Assembly (NCBI GenBank): GCA_012516075.1
Contig: JAAYXE010000180.1
Coordinates: 1-64,000, forward strand
Source: Chloroflexota bacterium
GTDB taxonomy: Bacteria; Chloroflexota; Anaerolineae; Anaerolineales; UBA4823
DNA: 64,000 bases
Reading direction: 5' to 3'
The notes beneath the pieces were generated by a model. That model was not told the DNA's origin. It worked only from the letters and a program-made list of their open reading frames with translations, and ran no database searches. Positions 50,528 to 60,034 of the stretch are shown here, piece by piece. The position numbers were made by a program, and so were the translations under genes. Each line of letters begins with the position of its first letter. Position 1 is the stretch's first letter.

Positions 50528-53326
50528 TCAACGCAGCAGCCCCAGCTGCCGGGCGCGCTGTACGGCCTGGGTGCGGTTATTGACGCCGATTTTCGTAAAG
50601 ATATTGTATGCGTGGCGCTTTACGGTGTTGAGCGCCAGGTTCAACTGCAGCGAGATCTCTTTATTCGTCTTGCCTTCGGCTATCAGCTTCAGCACCTCGA
50701 GCTCGCGTGCCGAGAGCGATATCAGCAGCCCGTCTTCGGTGCGCACTTCCACCCCCGCGGCGGTATCGAGCTCTGCCGGTGTGTCCTCCGCCTCCACGGA
50801 CGGACACGCGGCCAGCAGACTGTCGATAAACGCCAGGGTGGGCAGGAAGTCCCTGGTTTTCTCTCTGGCGCTGCGGCAGAGCCTGAGCAGCCTGCTGATT
50901 GGAACGCACAGGTCCACAAAAACGCGCCGCAGGTTCTCAGGCTCGGCGAGCAGCAGGGCATGCAGCAGAGTCTTCACAGCCCGGTCCGTGTGCCCGAGCG
51001 CATGGTCGGCGATGGCCTGCAGGGTCAGGATTTCGATCTTCGACGTCAGGCGCTGGAAGCGCTCGGCTTGCGGCAGGATCGTCTCCAGCATTTCGAGCGC
51101 CTGCTCCAGCCTGCCGGTATCCCCTGTGGCCAGGCCGGCCTGGATATAGAAGCGCGCCTGGGTGAGCAGAAGAAACTCAAAAACGTGATACGGGAAGTTG
51201 GAATATGAAATAAACCCCGGGGTATCGGAGACGCCGCTGCGCTGCCACCACTGCACTGCATCCGCCAGGTCGCCGCGCTGCAGCGCCAGGCGGGCGGCAA
51301 AGGCGGCCACCAGCAGGTCATCCCACTGGCTGGATTCGGTGCTCAATGCCATCCTGGCGGCCTGCTCCACCAGCGCCTGAGCAGCCTCGATTTCTCCCTG
51401 GCACTGCAGCACGCGCGCCAGAGTCTGGATGCCTTCGATGCTGCTCAGCAGCCACAGGGGGCGCGCCAGTTCCAGCCCTTTTTCCAGGTGTTCACGTGCC
51501 TCCGGGAGATGATCGCGCTCGAACAGGACCTTACCGATGCCGATTTCTACGATTCCGGTCACCGGATGCGGACTGCCATCCGATTTGCGCGCCATGAGCC
51601 GGGCTTTCTCGAGGGTCACCAGCGCGCGGCTCAAATGGCCCTGCAGGAAGAACATTTCCGCCAGTTCACGGCTGGCCAGCACCAGGACCAGCAGGTGATT
51701 CGCTGCCAGTGCGGTGCGGATGGTCTCCTGCAGCGCCTCAACAGCGCGCGCGGTGTCTCCCAACAGCACGAGCTGCATGCTCTTTTCCAGCGAAACCGCG
51801 CTGCGGATGAACGGGTTGTCCTCGCGAATGAGCGCCAGACTCTGGCGGGAATATTCCTCCGCCTGGCGGATATCCCCACTGATCATTGCCAGCATGGAGC
51901 GGCAGATCGCAAGCTGTCCCTGCAGGTTTTCCAGTACAGCCGGATCGGGCACATCCTGAGCCGCATTCAACTGCGCATCGATGCGGTCAAGCCAGTAGCG
52001 GGCGCTGTCGATCTGATAGGTGGCGATCAGTCCCCAGGAATAGGTCAGCGCGAGTGCAGGGTGCCGGTCGAGGGCTTCGGCAGGCAGTTTTTCAACCAGG
52101 CGGTTGAGGGATTCAAACTCGCCGGTTTTCAAAAAATCGATCCTCCGGCGCTCGATTAAACCGGCCGCCCAGATCGTGTCGCCGCTCGCCAGCGCATGTT
52201 TAAAGGCCTCGTCCAGGTCATTCTGCGCTTCGAACCAGACGGCGGCGCGCTTGTGCAGCAGGGGAATTTCTTCCGGGCAGGTGGTTTCCAGCATGTGCCG
52301 CAGAAAATCGGCGAACAGCTGGTGGTAGCGGAACCACTCGTGCTTCGGGTCGACAGGCAGCAGGAACAGGTTGCTGCGTTCCAGGCGCTGCAGCATGCGA
52401 GCGCCGTAACCCGGCGGCGCATCCGGATCGACGACCGCCTCGCAGACTGGGGCGGAGAGGATATCCAGAATGGAGCTGCGCAGCAGAAACAGGCGCACTT
52501 CTTCGGGCTGCTCGGAAAGCACTTCTTCGTTCAGGAAATCGACCAGGTAGTGCGCGTCACCCTGAATGTGCGCCAGCAGGGCGTCCGGGTCGCTGCGGCC
52601 TCGCTGGGAGATGGCTGCCAGCTGCAGGGCCGTCACCCAGCCGCCGGTGCGCTCCTCCAGCGCCTGGACGGTCTCCTCTGAAAGCTCCTGCCCCATCATC
52701 TGCCGGCCCAGGCGGTCGATCTCCCCTCTGGAAAAGCGCAGATCCTCGATACCCAGCTCCATGACCCATCCTTTTGAGCGGAACAGGGGGAGATCAAGAG
52801 CTGGTTCGCCGCGGCCGGCGATGACCAGGTGCAGGTGGCGCGGCATGTGCTGGATGAGGAAGTTGAGGCTGTGCAGGACGGCAGGATCGTCGATCAGGTG
52901 GAACTCATCCAGGATGAGAGCGACGTCCTCCGGCAGGGCTGCGATTTCGTTGATCAGGATGGTCAGCGCGGCCTCCAGGCCGCTGCTGCGGGTGGAACGA
53001 ATAAAGTCGAAGGCTTCTTCCCCGATGCCCGGAGCCACATCCCGCAGTGCGCGCACGAAGTAGCGGAAAAACCGCACCAGATGGTTGTCCTCACGGCTCA
53101 GCGTCAGCCAGGCCGTGGGCAGCGAACTCTGCTGGGCCCATTCGGCCAGCAGGTGAGTCTTCCCGTAGCCGGCCGGCGCAGTCACCAGGGTGAGCGGTTT
53201 GCGGATCCCCTGATCGATGAGCGCCACCAGGCGCGGGCGGCTGACGTACTCCTGGGAGAGCAGGGGGACCGAGATCTTGGTGCTGAGAAGGGGCAGTTCC
53301 AGCTCTTCGTCAAATCCGGGCTGCAT
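50528..53326 (-). CDS. MalT-like STAND-family LuxR transcription regulator
   Basis: The 932-residue protein has the LuxR-MalT plan. An N-terminal P-loop ATPase starts at about residue 20 with TAPAGYGKTHLLAEW (near 57) and LILDEFHLID (Walker B, near 138). A winged-helix and TPR-like sensor part of about 500 residues follows, then a C-terminal LuxR helix-turn-helix (LSARELEVLKLIAEGKTNKEIS, about 865-930). Such regulators bind a small inducer through the TPR part and need ATP. The ligand is unknown. It is last in a minus-strand row after the SDR gene, 27 bp away. Confidence 0.92.
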   Translation of the reverse strand: MQPGFDEELELPLLSTKISVPLLSQEYVSRPRLVALIDQGIRKPLTLVTAPAGYGKTHLLAEWAQQSSLPTAWLTLSREDNHLVRFFRYFVRALRDVAPGIGEEAFDFIRSTRSSGLEAALTILINEIAALPEDVALILDEFHLIDDPAVLHSLNFLIQHMPRHLHLVIAGRGEPALDLPLFRSKGWVMELGIEDLRFSRGEIDRLGRQMMGQELSEETVQALEERTGGWVTALQLAAISQRGRSDPDALLAHIQGDAHYLVDFLNEEVLSEQPEEVRLFLLRSSILDILSAPVCEAVVDPDAPPGYGARMLQRLERSNLFLLPVDPKHEWFRYHQLFADFLRHMLETTCPEEIPLLHKRAAVWFEAQNDLDEAFKHALASGDTIWAAGLIERRRIDFLKTGEFESLNRLVEKLPAEALDRHPALALTYSWGLIATYQIDSARYWLDRIDAQLNAAQDVPDPAVLENLQGQLAICRSMLAMISGDIRQAEEYSRQSLALIREDNPFIRSAVSLEKSMQLVLLGDTARAVEALQETIRTALAANHLLVLVLASRELAEMFFLQGHLSRALVTLEKARLMARKSDGSPHPVTGIVEIGIGKVLFERDHLPEAREHLEKGLELARPLWLLSSIEGIQTLARVLQCQGEIEAAQALVEQAARMALSTESSQWDDLLVAAFAARLALQRGDLADAVQWWQRSGVSDTPGFISYSNFPYHVFEFLLLTQARFYIQAGLATGDTGRLEQALEMLETILPQAERFQRLTSKIEILTLQAIADHALGHTDRAVKTLLHALLLAEPENLRRVFVDLCVPISRLLRLCRSAREKTRDFLPTLAFIDSLLAACPSVEAEDTPAELDTAAGVEVRTEDGLLISLSARELEVLKLIAEGKTNKEISLQLNLALNTVKRHAYNIFTKIGVNNRTQAVQRARQLGLLR

Positions 53327-53353
53327 TCTGTTTCTTGCTCCCTGAGGGGTTGA

Positions 53354-54208
53354 CTACGGATCGTAGGGCGGTACGCTGCTGACGTGCAGCTCGCGCGCAG
53401 GGGCCGGCCTGCGGGCCAGCACGCGCAGCCCTTCACGTACCACGCCGCGCAGAATCTGCAGCGGGCCGAGCTCTCTCACATACAGTCCGGTGCGTCCGTC
53501 GGTGGCCGCAGATGCCAGCCAGGCTACCCGCCGGGCAGGCACTTCCGGTGGGTTTGCCCACATACGCATCACGGTTTGCAGCGGCGCCACACGCGCTTCG
53601 TACCCTGCCACGGCTTCGACCTCCTGCATCATATCCGTATCCATCAGGCCCGGGTTGTAGCAGAACACCCCCACGCCGCTTTGCTCGTATTCCTTCGCCA
53701 GCGCCAGGGTGAAGCTGCGCATCCAGGCTTTGCTGGAAGCATAGGCGTTCTGCAGCGGGACCGGCTCCCGGTCGCCCCGGCCGAGAATATTGATCAGCTT
53801 ACCCTGCCGGCGCGGTAGGAAATGGCGCATGGCAGCGACCGAGCCGTAGTACACGCCCAGGATATTAGTCTTCACCGTGCGCACAAAGACTTCCGGGTCC
53901 TGTGCCACCGTGGGACCGTACGGCGCGGAAACACCGGCGTTGTTGATCCAGACATCGAAACCGCCAAACTGGTCGATGGCAAACTGGGCCAGGTGCTCGA
54001 CCTGCTCGCGTTCGCCAACATCGCAGGACGTCCCCTGGACCCTGGCGCCGCGAGCCTGCAGCGCCGCGACGGCCTGCTGGACGGACGCCTGACTGCGCGA
54101 AGCGATTACCACGCAGGCTCCCTGCTGTACAAAGGCTTCGGCAATCGCCAGGCCCAGGCCCCGCGATCCACCTGTAATGACTGCAACTTTTCCCTTTAAT
54201 GGTTCCAT
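53354..54208 (-). CDS. short-chain dehydrogenase/reductase
   Basis: The 284-residue protein has the classic SDR marks: cofactor loop VITGGSRGLGLAIA (residues 10-23), NNAGV near 90 and the YASSK catalytic Tyr-Lys near 159. The usual catalytic serine segment is odd: where most members read NISS, this reads NILGRGD, so the serine seems missing or shifted. C-terminal residues extend past the core with an Arg-rich RPAPARELHV tail. The substrate is unknown. The gene lies between the MalT-like and AttH-like genes on the same strand. Confidence 0.82.
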   Translation of the reverse strand: MEPLKGKVAVITGGSRGLGLAIAEAFVQQGACVVIASRSQASVQQAVAALQARGARVQGTSCDVGEREQVEHLAQFAIDQFGGFDVWINNAGVSAPYGPTVAQDPEVFVRTVKTNILGVYYGSVAAMRHFLPRRQGKLINILGRGDREPVPLQNAYASSKAWMRSFTLALAKEYEQSGVGVFCYNPGLMDTDMMQEVEAVAGYEARVAPLQTVMRMWANPPEVPARRVAWLASAATDGRTGLYVRELGPLQILRGVVREGLRVLARRPAPARELHVSSVPPYDP

Positions 54209-54242
54209 TTTTCCTCTCTAAACCTGCTTGCTTACACCGGTA

Positions 54243-55394
54243 TTAGAATTCTCCGCCCATAGAGCCGGAGTAACCGGTAAGTTCGACATAGCCACTGCCG
54301 CTGACGGCCTGAGACTCAACCTGACCGTCAATCTGAACGGCGCCCTCCCAGTAAGAATAAGAGACATTCAACTCCTGGTCCGGCAGATAGGGCCGGATGT
54401 GCAGCTCGAGCTGCTGCGAGGGCACCGTCACCGTCCAGCGCGAGGGGTATTCGGCCCCTGAATGCGGGCTCTTCCAGGTATCGTGCACCCGGATGGTGAA
54501 ATCCTGCGCGCTGAGGATCCGGGGCTCTCCCTCACGGGGGACCCAGACCCCGCTGGAAAACGGGTCGACGCTGCCGTCGGTGCGGCGGATCTGGAACACC
54601 ATCAGCTCGCGCCCGTAGGCGAGCTGCAGCGCGAACCAGTCCCAGCCCACCTGGTCCTGAGAAAGCGCGCTGGTGCTGTACTCGTGATCCATCCAGCTCA
54701 GCCCCTGGACGGTATGACTGCGGCCGTTTACAGTCACCTGGCCGGAGGATGCCAGACGGGTGAGACTGTAATAAAAGGAGGCCTGGCCATCTCCGGCGCC
54801 TTTGCGGCTGTAACCCTGTTCGCCCTGCAGTACGGGCGCTTTTTCTTCACGCAGGGTCAGGTCAAGGGACATCCCTTCATTTTCTGCCGCAAGGCTGTAA
54901 ACCCCCGGTTCGAGCTCTTCAACCGACCAGTTTTCGAGCCAGACACGGAAAGGGCCGGCCTGCGCCCCGGCCAGGCCGGCGGCGCCGCGCGCCAGCCGTT
55001 CCGAGGCCTGGAACGTGCCTGTGCTTACATCGCTGATGGTGAAATGAGCCATAAATGCCTGGTCCGCTGCCCAGTTTGAAGCGCGTTCGGCCGGTCGATG
55101 GGTCAGCGCCCGGCGGAAGAAGGTGAGCTGGTAGCCAAAGTGCTGTCCATCCTGGGTTTCCAGATTGCCCGTATAGTACCACCATTCGGTCTGGAAGGAT
55201 GGGTGGGGGCCGTGGTCGCGTGGAAACCGGATGTCTGCCGGGGGTTCTGCGAGGGTAAACCCGCGCGTGTCGATACTGGCAGCCGACACGACGCCAGCCT
55301 GGAGCGGCGTCTGGGGCGGTGCAGCCAGCCGGGCGACCAGGAAAAGCAGGCCGGCGAGCAGCAAACCTGCAATCAACAGGGTTATTTTTCGCAT
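54243..55394 (-). CDS. AttH/CrtC-like lipocalin-type exported protein
   Basis: The 383-residue protein begins with a signal anchor (residues 3-25) and has the AttH family pattern: PRDHGPHPSFQTEWWYYTGNL near 60, FGYQLTFFRRAL, then the second half with LSWMDHEYSTSAL and DWFALQLAYGRELMVFQIR. The family has a two-domain lipocalin fold and is often mislabelled carotenoid 1,2-hydratase. It typically accompanies a MacB/FtsX-type ABC exporter, as here: the permease gene lies 28 bp upstream. It should act outside the membrane as the binding partner of that exporter. Confidence 0.88.
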   Translation of the reverse strand: MRKITLLIAGLLLAGLLFLVARLAAPPQTPLQAGVVSAASIDTRGFTLAEPPADIRFPRDHGPHPSFQTEWWYYTGNLETQDGQHFGYQLTFFRRALTHRPAERASNWAADQAFMAHFTISDVSTGTFQASERLARGAAGLAGAQAGPFRVWLENWSVEELEPGVYSLAAENEGMSLDLTLREEKAPVLQGEQGYSRKGAGDGQASFYYSLTRLASSGQVTVNGRSHTVQGLSWMDHEYSTSALSQDQVGWDWFALQLAYGRELMVFQIRRTDGSVDPFSSGVWVPREGEPRILSAQDFTIRVHDTWKSPHSGAEYPSRWTVTVPSQQLELHIRPYLPDQELNVSYSYWEGAVQIDGQVESQAVSGSGYVELTGYSGSMGGEF

Positions 55395-55422
55395 AGTTAT
55401 ATTCTAAACCAAATGGAGAGCA

Positions 55423-57999
55423 TCAGTCAAAGCGGATGCTGTCGGAGGCCGTCCGGCGGCTCATCCGCCAGGCGGGGTAGATGCCGGCCAGCAGAGCGGC
55501 GGTCGTGGCAATCAGCAGGGCCGTCAGAAACGGCTGCGGGACGACCTGCATCTGCAGCGTCCAGCCGAAGGAACGCTTGTTGATGATATAGATCAATATG
55601 ACGGCCAGCGCGTATCCGGTGGGCATGGCCAGCAGGCCGGCCGCGCCGCCCAGCAGGCCGGTTTCGAGCATAATCAGACTCCAGACCTGGCGGATGGTGA
55701 GACCGATCGCCCGCAGGATGCCCAGCTCTCGCTGGCGCTCGAGCTCCAGAGAGAGCAGTGCGCTGAGCACGCCGATAAAAGCCACCACCGTCGCCAGGAG
55801 CTGCAGGGCGCCGGTGATGGCAAAGGTGCGGTCGAAAACCACCAGCACAGCCTGGCGCAGACTGCGGTTGGCGCGGATCACCAGGGTCTGGCCGCCGCTG
55901 AAGTGCTCCTGGAGCTGGCGCACCATGCTGTCGGCGTCCTGACCCGGCTCCAGCCGCAGCGAGACCGATGTCACGGTCGTGTCGTCCCAGAGCTGCCGGT
56001 ACAGATCGAGCGACATCAGTACTGTGCCCTGCGTGGAGGCATAATCATAGTAAACCGCTGCGATGGGAAAGTCCCGCTCCCCCTGCGGGGTGAACAGGTG
56101 GATCGAATCGCCGGGCTGCAGTCCCAGGCGGCTGGAGAGTGGTTCGGACACCAGCACGGCACCGGTCTGCATGCGTTCCCAGAGATTCTCGAGCGGTACG
56201 GTGCTGGACTTGAAGAGGCGTTCCGCGTGGACACGGGAGTTATTGATGGCGGCAACCTGGAGCGGCCCGTATCCGGACTCGACGGTGGTGGCGCGCTGCA
56301 GGAGCACGCTTTCCACGCCGGGCCATGCTTCGAGGTCCGCGATCACCGCCGGGTCCACCGGGGTGGTGGGCGTTGTGGCGGCGATGCCCGGAGCCGAAAT
56401 ATAGACATCGCCCTGCAGTGTCTGGTCGAGCCAGGCGATCACCGTCTGGCGGAAGCTGCCGACCATCAGGCTGACGCCGATGGTGACGGAGACGGCCACC
56501 ATCAGGGCGGCCACGGCGATCGAGGTGCGGCTGAGCGAGTTGATCGCCTCTCTGGGCGCCAGACGGCCCAGCACACCGCCCAGGCGTCCCAGCACAGGCA
56601 CCACCAGGCGCATAAACACGCGGGTGAGCAGCGGGGCGACCATGGCGAAGCCGATGACCACGGAAAAGGTGCCGGCAAAACTGACCACCAGCGACTGCGT
56701 GGGGATGAGCAGGATGGCCGTCCCGACTATGGCGAGGGCCAGTCCGCCGGCTGCGGCCAGGGTGACCCCGCGGCGGGCCTTGCTCTCCAGGTTGGCGCGC
56801 GAAAGGGCCTGGCGTGGGGGTGCCGAAGCCGCTTCCCAGGCGGGCGCTGCCGCGCTCAGCAGTGTGGCCGCCAGTCCGATCAGCGCCCCTTTTACCAGGC
56901 TCGAAGCCGGCACCTGCACGCCGGTTACGGTGACCACAAAGAACAGGTCGTTGATGGTGCGGGTGACCATTTTCACGGCGCCCTGCCCCATAATGACGCC
57001 CAGCAGCAGGCCGAGGAGCGATCCCAGCAGCCCGGCGCCCAGTGCTTCGATTAAAACCAGCAGAAAGATCTGCCGGCGGGTTGCTCCCAGGCAGCGCAGC
57101 GTGCCGAAGAGCGGGCGGCGCTGCACGACCGAGAAGGTCATGGTGTTATAGATCAGGAACATGCCCACCACGAGGGCTAACAGGCTCAGCGCGGTAAGGT
57201 TCACGTTGAAGGCGCGTGTCATCTCGGCAACCGTACCGGTGCGCGCCTCGACTGTGGAGAGGTGAACACCGGCCGGAAGGAAATCCTGCAGCGCACGCTC
57301 GACAGCGGCGCCTGCGTCTCCTCCCGGCAGGATCAGATCGATGCGGTCGATCCGGCCGCTGCGCCCCAGGATTTCCTGTGCGGTGGCGACGTCGGCCAGG
57401 ATCAGGCCCTCCAGGGCGCGGCTGCTGAGGGAGTCGGCCGGTACGAGCAGCCCGGCGATCCAGGCCGGCTGCGGCTTTCCGGCGGCCATCAGGGTGATCT
57501 CCTGCCCCTGCTCAAGGCCGTAGCGCTCCGCCAGATCGGTCGAAATGAACACCGCTCCGGGCTCGGTGAGGAAGGCGATCAGGTCTCCAGTGGTGGGCGC
57601 CGGGCGAGCAGTGCTGACCCCCCCGTCGATATCCCCCAGGTAGCTGCGGAACGGCGGTTCTGCAAAGGGATCCACACCGAAGAGCTGCAGGGGGATATCG
57701 CCCAGCTGCGGCGAGGTGACATATTCGCTGACGACCGGCGCCGCAGCGTCCACCAGTCCGGCCAGGCGCAGACGGGTGTACAGTGTCTCGTCGATCCCCC
57801 GGGCGCCGGCCGTGATCTGGTGGGTGGCGCGCCCGGATACCGCCTCAGTACTCAGGTCAAATGCCCGGCTGGCAGAGGCGTTCGCCAGGTCGATGGCCAC
57901 CATCACCGCCACCCCCAGCGTAATGCCCAGGACCATTAACAGGGTTTGCCAGGGGCGGCGCAGCAAATAGCGCCACCCCTGACGGATCAGCGTCTTCAT
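55423..57999 (-). CDS. ABC transporter permease with two FtsX/MacB units
   Basis: The 858-residue protein has an N-terminal helix (RRPWQTLLMVLGITLGVAVMVAI), a large outer domain, and three helices with an FtsX core at about 270-400 (LALVVGMFLIYNTMTFSVVQRR). A second unit with its own outer domain ends in an FtsX core at about 735-845. Such permeases usually extract lipids or proteins from the outer leaflet. The ATPase gene at 59308-59997 is on the same strand but separated by a GNAT-like gene. The AttH-like partner follows directly. Confidence 0.9.
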   Translation of the reverse strand: MKTLIRQGWRYLLRRPWQTLLMVLGITLGVAVMVAIDLANASASRAFDLSTEAVSGRATHQITAGARGIDETLYTRLRLAGLVDAAAPVVSEYVTSPQLGDIPLQLFGVDPFAEPPFRSYLGDIDGGVSTARPAPTTGDLIAFLTEPGAVFISTDLAERYGLEQGQEITLMAAGKPQPAWIAGLLVPADSLSSRALEGLILADVATAQEILGRSGRIDRIDLILPGGDAGAAVERALQDFLPAGVHLSTVEARTGTVAEMTRAFNVNLTALSLLALVVGMFLIYNTMTFSVVQRRPLFGTLRCLGATRRQIFLLVLIEALGAGLLGSLLGLLLGVIMGQGAVKMVTRTINDLFFVVTVTGVQVPASSLVKGALIGLAATLLSAAAPAWEAASAPPRQALSRANLESKARRGVTLAAAGGLALAIVGTAILLIPTQSLVVSFAGTFSVVIGFAMVAPLLTRVFMRLVVPVLGRLGGVLGRLAPREAINSLSRTSIAVAALMVAVSVTIGVSLMVGSFRQTVIAWLDQTLQGDVYISAPGIAATTPTTPVDPAVIADLEAWPGVESVLLQRATTVESGYGPLQVAAINNSRVHAERLFKSSTVPLENLWERMQTGAVLVSEPLSSRLGLQPGDSIHLFTPQGERDFPIAAVYYDYASTQGTVLMSLDLYRQLWDDTTVTSVSLRLEPGQDADSMVRQLQEHFSGGQTLVIRANRSLRQAVLVVFDRTFAITGALQLLATVVAFIGVLSALLSLELERQRELGILRAIGLTIRQVWSLIMLETGLLGGAAGLLAMPTGYALAVILIYIINKRSFGWTLQMQVVPQPFLTALLIATTAALLAGIYPAWRMSRRTASDSIRFD

Positions 58000-58035
58000 C
58001 TATTCCTTCTTCTCAGGACCACCACCGCTCGCGGC

Positions 58036-59163
58036 TCAGATCTTCCTGCGGTAGACGCGGTGGTTCTTGTACGGCTTTCCCCCTAAGTTGATCAGGTCGG
58101 CCCGCATTTCCTTGGCGGTCTCCGCCACCTGGGTCAGATCAGCGTGCTCAAAATGGGAATCGTGCACGGTCTTTTCCATTTCGGAGTACAGCAGCGCGTT
58201 GCCGCCGCGCCCCTGAAATTCGGGCAGGATCCCCGCACCGTTAAGGGCGATCCAGCGCGTGCGGCGCATCTCCAGCAGCAGGTCGATAATGCCGAAGGGC
58301 AGCAGCCGCCCGCGCGAGCGCTGGATGGCGGCAGAGACGTCGGGGAAACCAAAGAGGAATCCCACCGCTTCGTCTTCGTGGGCGATGATCTTGATCAGGC
58401 GCGGAACAGCAATGGTGACGATGTTGTCGACCACGAAAGAGATCTCGCGTTCCGAGAGAGGATAATATTCCCAGTTGTTGACGAAGGCCTTGTTGTATGC
58501 TTTTCCGATGCGCGGCGCCCATTTGAGCAGTTCGCGTTTGGAGGAAAAGCGCTGGACGCGCAAAGTGCCGCGTTTCTGCACCCGTTCGGCGATGCTGTGG
58601 ATGCGCTCGGGCAGGTGAAAATCGGCCGCACGGATATAGCAGGAGATGAAATCAACTTCCTTCTCAAAACCCAGGTTTTCCACCAGGCGAGGGTAATACG
58701 GGAAGTTGTAGTTCATCATGGTCATCATCTGGCGGTGCTCAAAACCCTCCACCAGCAGCCCGTACCCATCCAGCGGCCCCAGCCCTTTCGGACCGACGAT
58801 GGTATCCAGCCCGCGCTCATGAGCCCATTCGAAGGCCCGGTTGAACAGAGCGTTTGCCACTTCCTGGTCGTAAATCGATTCAAAAAAGTAGAACTGGGCC
58901 TGTCTGGTGTCGTGGTAACGGTTGAACACCTTGTTTTCCAGAGCAGCAATGCGGCCTACATCTTCCCCATCCATCACCGCGATGAAGAAGTCGCCATCGG
59001 AGTGTTCAAAAAACGGATGCTTTTCTTTATTGAGCTGTGTTTTGGCATCAATGCGGATGGGAGGGACCCACTGCGGGTGCCGTCCGTAGATTTTGAACGG
59101 CACATCAAGAAAACGGTTCACCTGGCTTTTGTTGCGCGTGTCGACCTTCTCTATGGTTAACAT
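58036..59163 (-). CDS. GNAT-superfamily acyltransferase-like protein
   Basis: The 375-residue protein has a GNAT-like first half (PFKIYGRHPQWVPP, then DGDFFIAVMDGEDVGRIAALENK). A middle part contains GPKGLGPLDGYGLLVEGF and a second GNAT-like core, with GAGILPEFQGRGGNALLYSEM near residue 310 resembling an acetyl-CoA-binding loop. The substrate is unknown. It sits inside the ABC exporter gene set, between the ATPase and the permease, which suggests it may modify the exported lipid or compound, but this is positional inference. Confidence 0.72.
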   Translation of the reverse strand: MLTIEKVDTRNKSQVNRFLDVPFKIYGRHPQWVPPIRIDAKTQLNKEKHPFFEHSDGDFFIAVMDGEDVGRIAALENKVFNRYHDTRQAQFYFFESIYDQEVANALFNRAFEWAHERGLDTIVGPKGLGPLDGYGLLVEGFEHRQMMTMMNYNFPYYPRLVENLGFEKEVDFISCYIRAADFHLPERIHSIAERVQKRGTLRVQRFSSKRELLKWAPRIGKAYNKAFVNNWEYYPLSEREISFVVDNIVTIAVPRLIKIIAHEDEAVGFLFGFPDVSAAIQRSRGRLLPFGIIDLLLEMRRTRWIALNGAGILPEFQGRGGNALLYSEMEKTVHDSHFEHADLTQVAETAKEMRADLINLGGKPYKNHRVYRRKI

Positions 59164-59307
59164 GATGACTCCAGAAGAAAACGTGAATGATAGCCTGGTT
59201 TTTGGATTGAAAGAACGTCGCTAAGTATAACCTTGAACGGACCTGCAAACGGACCCGTTTACTCACATTAGAAACACCCGGGGACGGGGCTGAGTTACGC
59301 GCACGGC

Positions 59308-59997
59308 TCAGGCCGGCACCAGCTTGCCCTGGCGCAGCAGCAGCACCCGGTCGGCGTAGCCAGCCGCCTCGCGGCTGTGGGTCACCATGATCAGGTTGCG
59401 CCCAGCCTGACGGGTGAGGCGGTCGAGCATCTCCAGGATCTGCCGGCCGGTATCCGCATCCAGGTTTCCGGTGGGTTCGTCGGCCAGCACCAGCAGGGGA
59501 TTGTTGACCAGCGCGCGGGCAATGGCCACGCGCTGCTGTTCCCCGCCGGAAAGCCGGTCGGGGAAGGTGTTCATGCGCTCCTCCAGGCCCACCTCCTGCA
59601 GAAGCGCCGCGGCCGGCGTCCTGCCGGCGCCGTTGCTCCTGCCGCTCAACTCGAGCGGCAGGGTAACGTTTTCCCACACGGTAAGGGTGGGGATGAGGTT
59701 GAAAAACTGAAAAATAAATCCAATATGGTCACGCCGGAACAGCGTGCGGCGGTTGTCATCCAGCGCGGTCAGGTTCTCGCCGTTGAGCCAGACTGAGCCT
59801 TCATCGGCAAGATCGATCCCGCTGATCAGGTTGAGCAGCGTGCTTTTGCCGCTGCCGCTGCGCCCCAGGATAGCGACAAACTCCCCTTTCGAAAAACTGG
59901 CGCTGGCCTGCTGGAGGACGACGCGCTTGCGGTCCCCTTCCTGATACGTTTTACTGAGGTTTTCGATGCGGATGAACGGATCTTGATGAGACTGCAT
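59308..59997 (-). CDS. ABC transporter ATP-binding protein (LolD/MacB type)
   Basis: The 229-residue ATPase has all key motifs: Walker [11 protein letters not shown]-loop in [10 protein letters not shown], signature [15 protein letters not shown], Walker [12 protein letters not shown] and the H-loop histidine in MVTHSREAA. The pattern is that of LolD/FtsE-type subunits which drive FtsX-like permeases, so it should pair with the permease at 55423-57999. The ATG at 59997 is chosen because homology begins just after it; an AAGGAG lies too far upstream (about 26 bases) to decide the start. Confidence 0.93.
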   Translation of the reverse strand: MQSHQDPFIRIENLSKTYQEGDRKRVVLQQASASFSKGEFVAILGRSGSGKSTLLNLISGIDLADEGSVWLNGENLTALDDNRRTLFRRDHIGFIFQFFNLIPTLTVWENVTLPLELSGRSNGAGRTPAAALLQEVGLEERMNTFPDRLSGGEQQRVAIARALVNNPLLVLADEPTGNLDADTGRQILEMLDRLTRQAGRNLIMVTHSREAAGYADRVLLLRQGKLVPA

Positions 59998-60034
59998 GAT
60001 ATCGAGGCTGCTCGACGCTGCTCCTTTCCAGTGA

